Below, piece after piece: positions 43,031 to 50,310 of a DNA stretch of 64,000 nt. The position numbers and the translations under genes are program-made. The stretch is from contig JAITLV010000277.1 in NCBI GenBank assembly GCA_031277685.1, positions 1-64,000 on the forward strand, written 5' to 3'. Source of the stretch: Sphingobacterium sp. Its GTDB lineage: Bacteria > Bacteroidota > Bacteroidia > Sphingobacteriales > Sphingobacteriaceae. Positions within the stretch are counted from its first letter, which is position 1. Each line of letters starts with the position of its first letter. The notes under the pieces are model-generated. The model worked only from the letters and a program-made list of their open reading frames with translations. It was not told the origin of the DNA and made no database searches.

Positions 43031-44779
43031 ATGTATTCCAATATTCAAACGACATCTTTTCAGTACGATATCTTACCTACATTTCCAGTTCAGGGAACAT
43101 TGTCAAACGCTTATCATGAGCTGGTCGATCACCTGATCGAACACAATATACACTGCATAGATGGATTTGTCGGTATAAATTGGGAAATACCAGTAACACA
43201 AATTCAGCAAGAATTTGCGCAACGTGGGTTAGTTGTACGATTTGTTTCTATGGAGACAGCTTTCTTACCTGAAACGACTATCCAGGAGAAGGTAGCACCT
43301 TATCTTGGGGGCAATGACCCATTATTCGGGAAAAAGACCCCACTCCTACTCAGTGCATATTTTGATACAGCAAAATTAGCGGCACTTCAGGAAATTTTAA
43401 ACAATGCAACTAAAAATGAATATATCATTTTTTATGGTCCGGGAGCAGCATTACTCGATAGTTCCAGTAAAGTGATGTACATTGATTTACCTAAAAATGT
43501 ACTGATTCAACGGATGCGTTCCGGGAAGGCATGGAATTTAGCCTGTTCCCCACAGACAAATCAAAAAGAAGTTTACAAACGTTATTATTTTATTGATTGG
43601 GAGATACTCAACAGACATAAAAGAACGCTATTATCCCGTGTCGAAATTCTGGCCGATCAGCAGTCTCCTGAAAATCTACCTTGGATTGTAGGACAAGATT
43701 TAAAAAAGACCTTACACGCTATGTCCGAAAATTACTTTCGGGTAAGACCAACATTTGAACCTGGTGTTTGGGGTGGGCAATGGATGAAAGAACATCTGAC
43801 TGGCATAGATCAACAGGTAAAAAACTACGCCTGGTCCTTTGAAATGATCGTTCCAGAAAACGGTATATTACTTGAATCCAATGGCTTAGTTCTCGAAATT
43901 TCATTTGATCAGTTGATGTTTCAGGAGAGTCTAAATATACTGGGGACGGCACAGCCACGTTTTGATGTTGAATTCCCGATCCGGTTTAACTTTCTTGACA
44001 CTTTTGATGGGGGCAATCTGTCCATTCAATGTCACCCTAGTCCCAGCTATGCCAAAACGGAATTTGGGGAAAATTTTACACAGGACGAGTCGTATTACAT
44101 TGTTGACAGAAAAGGAGACGCTCAGGTTTATTTGGGATTTCAGGAAGATATTGATGCCGAAAATTTCCGTACGGTTCTAGAACAGAGTTTCCAAACCGGT
44201 GAGCCCATTGCGATTGACAGCTATGTGCAAAAATTCGAATCAAAAAAACACCAGCTATATTTAATTCCCCATGGCACTGTACACTCTTCCGGAACAAACA
44301 ACCTTGTCCTGGAAATCAGTGCTACACCCTACAACTACACCTTTAAGATGTATGATTGGGTACGCCCAGATTTAGATGGTAAACCACGGCCATTAAATAT
44401 TGACCGCGCTTTCTCCAATCTTAATTTTAACCGAAAAGGCGATGTTGTCAAAGACACGCTACTATCCGAACCAGATACGCATGTGCTCGATCCTCAATCG
44501 GCAAAAGTACATCTGCCAACCCATGAAGATCATTTTTACGATGTTTACAGGTATGAATTTGCGCAGGAGGTAGCCATTGAGACAAAAGGACAATGTCATA
44601 TTATGATGCTTGTGGAAGGAGAAGCGATTGAATTGACGACAGCCAACGGAATGAAAAAAATCTTTCATTATGCGGAAACATTTGCTGTTCCTGCTGCTGC
44701 GAGATCGTATTCCCTTCGTAATCTGGGAACTGGTCCTGCGAAGGTCATTCAATCTTTTGTAAAAGATTCAAAATGTTAA
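43031..44779 (+). CDS. manA: Class I mannose-6-phosphate isomerase with N-terminal extra domain
   Basis: The 582-residue protein is much longer than usual type I isomerases (300-400). Residues from about 240 form the isomerase: FEPGVWGGQWMKE, SIQCHPSPSYAKTEFGENFTQ-type metal site with Gln333, His335 and Glu353, and PHGTVHSSG with His418, matching the Zn ligands of the family. The first ~235 residues form a separate domain with GPGAALL, IDLPKNVLIQRM and YFIDWEILNRHKRTLL. This resembles nucleoside/sugar kinase folds but has no P-loop that I can see. It sits between the sugar porter and paralogue 2 in one operon and would feed mannose into glycolysis. Confidence 0.88.
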   Translation: MYSNIQTTSFQYDILPTFPVQGTLSNAYHELVDHLIEHNIHCIDGFVGINWEIPVTQIQQEFAQRGLVVRFVSMETAFLPETTIQEKVAPYLGGNDPLFGKKTPLLLSAYFDTAKLAALQEILNNATKNEYIIFYGPGAALLDSSSKVMYIDLPKNVLIQRMRSGKAWNLACSPQTNQKEVYKRYYFIDWEILNRHKRTLLSRVEILADQQSPENLPWIVGQDLKKTLHAMSENYFRVRPTFEPGVWGGQWMKEHLTGIDQQVKNYAWSFEMIVPENGILLESNGLVLEISFDQLMFQESLNILGTAQPRFDVEFPIRFNFLDTFDGGNLSIQCHPSPSYAKTEFGENFTQDESYYIVDRKGDAQVYLGFQEDIDAENFRTVLEQSFQTGEPIAIDSYVQKFESKKHQLYLIPHGTVHSSGTNNLVLEISATPYNYTFKMYDWVRPDLDGKPRPLNIDRAFSNLNFNRKGDVVKDTLLSEPDTHVLDPQSAKVHLPTHEDHFYDVYRYEFAQEVAIETKGQCHIMMLVEGEAIELTTANGMKKIFHYAETFAVPAAARSYSLRNLGTGPAKVIQSFVKDSKC

Positions 44780-44810
44780 TTTAAGTATACTCACAATAAA
44801 AAAAAGCATT

Positions 44811-46106
44811 ATGAGAAATTTATATTTCGCGTTATCTACCTCATTGTTAATCTTATCCTGCAATGGCGGGGGAAATAAAGCTAAAGTCAGCAACACAGCG
44901 CAAACCGCAGTACAAGACAGCAGTTTCCAGCTCGTCAAGGATATGGCGACCAATGTGATTAAAGCCGGATTCAATGCTGGTGACGGCTATAGTGAGGTAT
45001 GGATCAGGGACTATAACACTTTTATTACACTAGCAAGCCAAGTACATCCCCACGAGCAGATCAAAGATCAACTGGCCCTATTTTTTAAATTACAGGGTAC
45101 TGATGGCAATATCGCAGACGGTTTCGTCAAAAAATCGAGTTTAAAAAATGGCGTTTCCGACTACTATACAATCCTCAGTCCCCTCGCCCCCGAATATGCT
45201 GCACATAAAAACACGGTCGAAACGGATCAGGAGACCTCTTTGATTCAGGCGGTCCATAAATATATTATAGCCACAAAGGATACTTCTTTTCTCACGCAAA
45301 AGATAGGTGAAACAACAGTCAAAGATCGGATGGAACAGGCTTTGCAATTCCTCATGGACAAACGCTATAATAGCACTTATGGCTTATTATGGGGCGCGAC
45401 AACAGTAGACTGGGGGGATGTCCAACCCGAACACGATTGGGGTGTCCATTTGGATGAAAGCTCACATATTGCATTGGATATATATGATAATGCTATGTTT
45501 TTAATTGCACTGGACAATTATATGGATCTCTTCCCCGAGAAAAAGGAGAAATGGGGCAAGATCAGAGCGATGATTGCCGGCAATACCATGAAACATCTCT
45601 GGGATGAGAAAAATCAAAAATTCATTCCCCATATTTATATCAATGGGTCGCCATTTCCAAAGGATTTTGATGAAAATCAGATCTATTACCATGGCGGAAC
45701 AGCAATTGCCATTGAAGCCAACCTACTCAGCAAAGAGCAGATTAAAACCTCTCTGGATAAAATGATCAAAAATGTAAAGGATGCTGGTGCAGCTACGATT
45801 GGTTTAACCATATATCCTACTTATCCCGCTGGATTCTTCAAAAACAAAGGCATGTACCCTTACGGCTATCAAAATGGTGGAGATTGGACCTGGTTTGGTG
45901 GACGAATGATCCAACAGCTGGTTAAAAACGGGTTTCAACAAGAAGCCTATGAACAGATCCAGCCGATGTTGGCACGTGTTATTAAAAACAAAGGTTTTTA
46001 CGAATGGTATACCAAAGACAATAAGCCTGAAGGTTCGGGAACTTTTAGAGGTGAAGCAGGTGTTCTTTACGATGCGATCAACCTATTGGAAAATACCGGG
46101 AAATAA
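44811..46106 (+). CDS. Six-hairpin glycoside hydrolase-like lipoprotein, paralogue 2
   Basis: The 431-residue protein has a lipoprotein signal (LLILSCNGGG, with the lipidated Cys at about residue 17), so it is anchored in a membrane, probably facing the periplasm or surface. The motif series is the same as in the protein at 39391: VWIRDYNTFI, NTVETDQETSLIQ, WGATTVDWGDVQP, YHGGTAIAIEA, YQNGGDWTWFGGRMIQQL and KNKGFYEWY. The exported forms differ: paralogue 1 is soluble, this one lipidated. It is the last gene of the porter-manA operon, 31 nt after manA. The numbered glycosidase family is not identified. Confidence 0.7.
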   Translation: MRNLYFALSTSLLILSCNGGGNKAKVSNTAQTAVQDSSFQLVKDMATNVIKAGFNAGDGYSEVWIRDYNTFITLASQVHPHEQIKDQLALFFKLQGTDGNIADGFVKKSSLKNGVSDYYTILSPLAPEYAAHKNTVETDQETSLIQAVHKYIIATKDTSFLTQKIGETTVKDRMEQALQFLMDKRYNSTYGLLWGATTVDWGDVQPEHDWGVHLDESSHIALDIYDNAMFLIALDNYMDLFPEKKEKWGKIRAMIAGNTMKHLWDEKNQKFIPHIYINGSPFPKDFDENQIYYHGGTAIAIEANLLSKEQIKTSLDKMIKNVKDAGAATIGLTIYPTYPAGFFKNKGMYPYGYQNGGDWTWFGGRMIQQLVKNGFQQEAYEQIQPMLARVIKNKGFYEWYTKDNKPEGSGTFRGEAGVLYDAINLLENTGK

Positions 46107-46132
46107 CCCGCAGTATTTATATACGACAACTG

Positions 46133-46173
46133 CAAATAAGGTGTTCGATCTTTTCGGACACCTTATTTGTTTA
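46133..46173 (+). terminator. Terminator of the porter-manA operon
   Basis: A 12-bp stem (arms 46133-46144 and 46158-46169, 13-nt loop that can pair further) is followed by ttta on the plus strand, 26 nt after the last stop. Confidence 0.75.
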
Positions 46174-46283
46174 TTCAATTTTGTTCACATTCCCGACAGT
46201 CTCTTTCCAGGTATGCTATAAACGCTACCATCCTCCAATTGCATCTTTCCAACAGCTACTATTCAGGTTTCCGATACCCTTTA

Positions 46284-46321
46284 AGTATTGACTAAGTATT
46301 GTTTCAGTATTGACTAAGTAT
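46284..46321. repeat. Short tandem repeat, 22-bp period
   Basis: The 16-mer AGTATTGACTAAGTAT occurs at 46284-46299 and again at 46306-46321, with a degenerate third start (AGTA) at 46328. The unit period is 22 bp. It lies in the gap between the convergent operons ending at 46106 and 46379. I do not know its role. Confidence 0.6.
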
Positions 46322-46378
46322 CTATTCAGTAGTATTACTATCAATGGATAAAACTACTTGGCCTGTACTTTATCATCA

Positions 46379-47815
46379 CTAGAACCTGACTGTATCCGTA
46401 GCGATAAATGGCAATTGGTAATTTCCTGTGTCGATGCGAACCTTACTATGTAGTGCTTTTAAGGCCGTGCTGTCCTGGCCGCCCGTTTGGTAGATGTATA
46501 CATTTTTCAGACTAGGAATATCCTTCAGATTCGACAAACCCTTTGCAGTTACTTTTGTTCCCACCAGGTTCAGATAGATCAACTTTTGCAGTCCTTTCAA
46601 TTGTGACAAGCCACCATCGGATACCTTTGTATTCTCGAGGTGTAAACGTGCAATGACAGGCATGTCTTTTATAGCCGAAAGAGCCTGATCTGTTATCGCT
46701 GTATGACCGAGTTTCAATTGAACAATATTTTCTTTGATAGCCAACAATTCGTTCAGGTCCTTATCACTGAATTGTGGGTAGTTGATGGCATTGACCAGCA
46801 CGAGATTATTTTCTTTAGCCACAGGAATGATTTTAATACCTTTTGCCTGCCAGGCATCGACTTTATCCTTTGGTAAATCGGGTGCTTTTGGAAAATCTGC
46901 ATACAATACCGGAGAAGCTTCCTGTTCACCTGTTTCAAGTTTTTTTAGCACGGCCGCTATTTCTTTCGTCTGTGTGAGTTGATTCACCTTTTTATCGAAA
47001 CTCGCACCTTGATCAATCCACCAAGCAATCAACTTGATCTGATCAGGGCTAATGGGTGTACGTCCCTTTGGCGGCATCCTTTTTTTATGTCCCTCGGGAA
47101 GTACCAACCGTGCATAAAGCTCACTTTCTTTCGCGTTATTATCCTTTAGCACTTTGCCATTATCACCACCTTTTAGCAAGCTTTCCTTCGTATGTAAGGC
47201 CAATCCTCCCTCCTGTTTACGATCACCATGACAGCTCTGGCATCGTTGCTTAAGTATTGGCTGTATCACACCGTCATAGACAGCAGCAGCCTGCACATTC
47301 TCAACAATTAAAAGTTCTTCGCTGTTCTCCTTCAGCCCAAAGGTTTTTTTCATGGCCTGCGGCATGGCTTCAATAAAATAACCTTTCCCATGTGTTAACG
47401 TCCCTCCATAGTGCCCTGTGATCCCCAATAATACGATCAAGATCAAAAATAACCAGAAACGAAACCCGACCATCTTTTTCAGCCCAGATAAAGGCCCTTT
47501 TTTTTCACGGTATAGGAAATAAAGCAAAAGGCTGCATCCAGCAACTGTAATACCCAACCACTGATGGTAATTCAGCACCTGTATCTCGTATCCGCCATTA
47601 CGTGAAAGCAAAAATCCGGAAAGAGCAGCCAGCACTGCTGCCATGCTACCGAATAACAGGGATAATCTGATCGCGGGCAGATAGGCATCTATTTTTCTAA
47701 ATCTTTCCAAAAAAGCCATCACAAATGCGATCAACAAAATTCCGATGGGTAAATGTACTAGAATGGGATGAAACCGTCCAAAAAATCCCATCAATTCTTC
47801 AAGGAAAACCATCAT
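46379..47815 (-). CDS. Membrane c-type cytochrome with DUF2231-like and LRR domains
   Basis: The 478-residue protein has four membrane helices (about 15-34, 45-66, 82-98, 118-138) with FHPILVHLPIG and GHYGGTLTHG, typical of DUF2231-like membrane domains. A planctomycete-type cytochrome c region follows: the haem motif CQSCH (about 192) and RMPPKGRTPIS, which may supply the distal Met. The C-terminal ~130 residues are leucine-rich repeats (AITDQALSAI, KVSDGGLSQLKGLQ, KVTAKGLSNLKDIP). It is the last gene of a four-gene operon; its start overlaps the previous stop as ATGA. It probably receives electrons from a partner of this operon; the electron acceptor is unknown. Confidence 0.8.
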   Translation of the reverse strand: MMVFLEELMGFFGRFHPILVHLPIGILLIAFVMAFLERFRKIDAYLPAIRLSLLFGSMAAVLAALSGFLLSRNGGYEIQVLNYHQWLGITVAGCSLLLYFLYREKKGPLSGLKKMVGFRFWLFLILIVLLGITGHYGGTLTHGKGYFIEAMPQAMKKTFGLKENSEELLIVENVQAAAVYDGVIQPILKQRCQSCHGDRKQEGGLALHTKESLLKGGDNGKVLKDNNAKESELYARLVLPEGHKKRMPPKGRTPISPDQIKLIAWWIDQGASFDKKVNQLTQTKEIAAVLKKLETGEQEASPVLYADFPKAPDLPKDKVDAWQAKGIKIIPVAKENNLVLVNAINYPQFSDKDLNELLAIKENIVQLKLGHTAITDQALSAIKDMPVIARLHLENTKVSDGGLSQLKGLQKLIYLNLVGTKVTAKGLSNLKDIPSLKNVYIYQTGGQDSTALKALHSKVRIDTGNYQLPFIATDTVRF

Positions 47816-48693
47816 TCTTTATACCTGTCTTTGAGTAGGTTCAACATATAGACATTTACTGACCATTGATCAGCAACAGGTTGCTGTGTGAAAGGTAAGG
47901 TAGGTAAGTAACCAGCTGGACCAAATTCAGTTGTAATGGTCAATAGCTTTGCTCCGTTTTTTTTGTGCTGAGCAACCACTTCGTCCCACCAGCTCAAATG
48001 CTGATCAACGGTATTTTTCCATTCAGGAGCTGCTGGATCATTGACCTGAGGTCCCTCGGGATGTCCGATACGGGCATGGATATGTTCTGTTCGGGCAAGT
48101 GCCAGCGAGACTGCATCGGCCTGGTCGGCAAGTAGGGACTCATGTACATTGCACCAATGTGAAATATCCAAAGCCAATCTTAAGTTGGGAATTTTTGTTA
48201 AATATTCTTTCGTCAGGTGTGCTGCAAAGCTAAATCTACCACGATGCGTTTCGTGGTATACCGGGATATGCTGTTTGTCCATAACGACTTGACCGATAGC
48301 AATCAATTGTTTGTTCTGTTCAAACGAATAATACTCCTTACCTGTATGGCAATTGATAAAATCAGGTTTCATACTTGCAGCCTCTTCTAGATTACGTTTA
48401 AAACTCTCCCGATACTGTTCGAAAGAACTTCCAGAACCACCAGCGAGCAGACCTAAACACAGACCATGTCTCCGCAGGGCTTCAGTCATTTCCTTTCGTT
48501 CATTTGCATCTCCAGGCAGCCAGGCTTCAACACCATCGTACCCTGCGTTCTTTACACGTTCACAAAACCGCTCCCAAGAATCGGTATTTCCCCAATTTGT
48601 ACAATAGTACTTGATCTGTAATTTCTCTTGTTGCTGGGCCAAGAGCGCAAAAAAATTGGCCATCAGTAGGATTAATAATAGTAGTCGTTTCAT
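47812..48693 (-). CDS. Exported sugar phosphate isomerase/epimerase-like TIM-barrel protein
   Basis: The 293-residue protein has a signal peptide (MKRLLLLILLMANFFALLAQ) and a xylose-isomerase-like TIM barrel (AP endonuclease family 2 fold). Candidate metal-binding residues are seen in VEAWLP, NCHTGKEYY, VYHETHRGR, LALDISHW and EHIHARIGHPEG. Members isomerise or epimerise sugars or modify inositol-like molecules; the substrate cannot be told. It is 3 nt after the DUF1501 stop and overlaps the cytochrome gene start, so it is tightly coupled to both. Confidence 0.85.
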   Translation of the reverse strand: MKRLLLLILLMANFFALLAQQQEKLQIKYYCTNWGNTDSWERFCERVKNAGYDGVEAWLPGDANERKEMTEALRRHGLCLGLLAGGSGSSFEQYRESFKRNLEEAASMKPDFINCHTGKEYYSFEQNKQLIAIGQVVMDKQHIPVYHETHRGRFSFAAHLTKEYLTKIPNLRLALDISHWCNVHESLLADQADAVSLALARTEHIHARIGHPEGPQVNDPAAPEWKNTVDQHLSWWDEVVAQHKKNGAKLLTITTEFGPAGYLPTLPFTQQPVADQWSVNVYMLNLLKDRYKE

Positions 48694-48696
48694 GAT

Positions 48697-50196
48697 CTAA
48701 ATAATAGCTTGTATAAGTTCGCCTTCCACATCCGTCAGACGGAATGGCCGGCCTTGAAATTCATAGGTAAATTTTTCGTGATCAAAGCCCAGTAGATGGA
48801 GCATGGTTGCGTGGACATCGTGGACAGAAGCCCTTCCTTCAACTCCTGCAAAACCAATATCGTCTGTTTGTCCATAGCTGATTCCATTTCGCACACCTCC
48901 GCCTGCCATCCAAATCGTATAAGCATCCGTATGATGATCCCTTCCCAAAAAAGGCATATCACTATTATCACGGTTCTCCTGCATTGGAGTCCGTCCAAAT
49001 TCGCCGCCCCAAACCACCAATGTATCTTCCAGCAATCCCCGTTGTTTTAAATCCATAATCAATGCTGTCATCGGACGATCAATTTCACGACATTTGTTGC
49101 GAAATCCGAGATCTATCGAGTCACTGGCATTTGTCCCATGACTATCCCAGCCCCAATCAAACAATTGTACAAAGCGTACCCCTTGTTCAACAAGCTTACG
49201 AGCCAGCAGACAATTATTGGCAAAAGATTCCTTTCCAGGTTCGGTACCATACAACTCATGGATATAAGCGGGTTCGTTATTGATATTCATTACTTCAGGT
49301 ACGGCCACCTGCATTTTATAGGCCATTTCGTATTGGGCAATCCGTGACAATGTTTCGGGATCCTTAAAAGTATCGTACTCCGTTTTATTTACATTATTGA
49401 TCGCATCAATAAGATTACGCTTCATATCCCTATCCATCCCCTCCGGATCAGCGATATACAGCACTGGGTCACCTTTGGAACGACACTGAACCCCTTGATA
49501 AACCGATGGCAGGAAACCACTTCCCCAGACACTCTTTCCAGCATCCGGTGTCTTACCGCCAGAAGTCAAAACCACAAATCCTGGTAAATTGCTATTCTCC
49601 GACCCCAATCCATAGGTCACCCAAGAACCGATACTTGGCCGCCCCAATCGGGCACTACCAGTATGCATAAACAGCTGCGCAGGTCCATGATTAAATTGAT
49701 CTGTATGGACGGCTTTCAAAAAACTCACTTCATCTACTACTTTACTAAAGTGCGGCAAATGATCTGATACCCAAGCACCACTTTCACCATATTGCTTAAA
49801 AGTCGCCTGTGGTCCCAGCATTTTAGGTATGCCCCGAATAAAAGCAAATTTCTTTCCGGCCAAAAGCGATTGGGGACAGGGTTGATTATGTAATTTCTGC
49901 AGTGCGGGTTTATAATCAAATAGTTCAAGCTGTGAAGGTGCTCCAGCCATATGCAGGTAAATCACACTTTTTGCTTTACCCGGGAAATGCGGTGATTTAG
50001 GGATCAATGGGTTTAAGGCGTTCAGATCCAGGCTCCCTTTTTGTTTTGATGTATCCCATCCGCCACAGCTCGCCAAAAGACTTCCAAGGGCAATGCCACC
50101 AATGCCAGCTACACAATCCTTTAAGAAATGTCTTCTTGTCACAGCCTTCAATTCAGATTGCTGCGCTTCTTTTATTAGTTTATTCAGATCCTTCAT
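48697..50196 (-). CDS. DUF1501 family protein, Tat-type signal
   Basis: The 499-residue protein has a twin-Arg-like signal (TRRHFLKDCVAGIGGIALGSLL) ending in a lipobox-like LLASC, so it may be a lipoprotein exported by Tat. The rest matches DUF1501, an alkaline-phosphatase/sulfatase-fold family, with VIYLHMAGAPSQLELFDYKP, DHLPHFSKVVDEVSFLKAVHTDQ, VQLFDWGWDSHG, VVWGGEFGRTP and GRDHHTDAYTIWMAGGG, which hold likely metal ligands. DUF1501 genes almost always pair with PSD1-type genes, as here. The reaction is unknown. Confidence 0.88.
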   Translation of the reverse strand: MKDLNKLIKEAQQSELKAVTRRHFLKDCVAGIGGIALGSLLASCGGWDTSKQKGSLDLNALNPLIPKSPHFPGKAKSVIYLHMAGAPSQLELFDYKPALQKLHNQPCPQSLLAGKKFAFIRGIPKMLGPQATFKQYGESGAWVSDHLPHFSKVVDEVSFLKAVHTDQFNHGPAQLFMHTGSARLGRPSIGSWVTYGLGSENSNLPGFVVLTSGGKTPDAGKSVWGSGFLPSVYQGVQCRSKGDPVLYIADPEGMDRDMKRNLIDAINNVNKTEYDTFKDPETLSRIAQYEMAYKMQVAVPEVMNINNEPAYIHELYGTEPGKESFANNCLLARKLVEQGVRFVQLFDWGWDSHGTNASDSIDLGFRNKCREIDRPMTALIMDLKQRGLLEDTLVVWGGEFGRTPMQENRDNSDMPFLGRDHHTDAYTIWMAGGGVRNGISYGQTDDIGFAGVEGRASVHDVHATMLHLLGFDHEKFTYEFQGRPFRLTDVEGELIQAII

Positions 50197-50310
50197 TAAC
50201 GTAAATCTTTTTTAATAGCACTGATTCGACCATGAATCTATTATATCTCCGTTTATTGGCTCATTCCATTTCCACTTGTCTTAGGAACAAAACTATCCTT
50301 CCCGCTGCCT

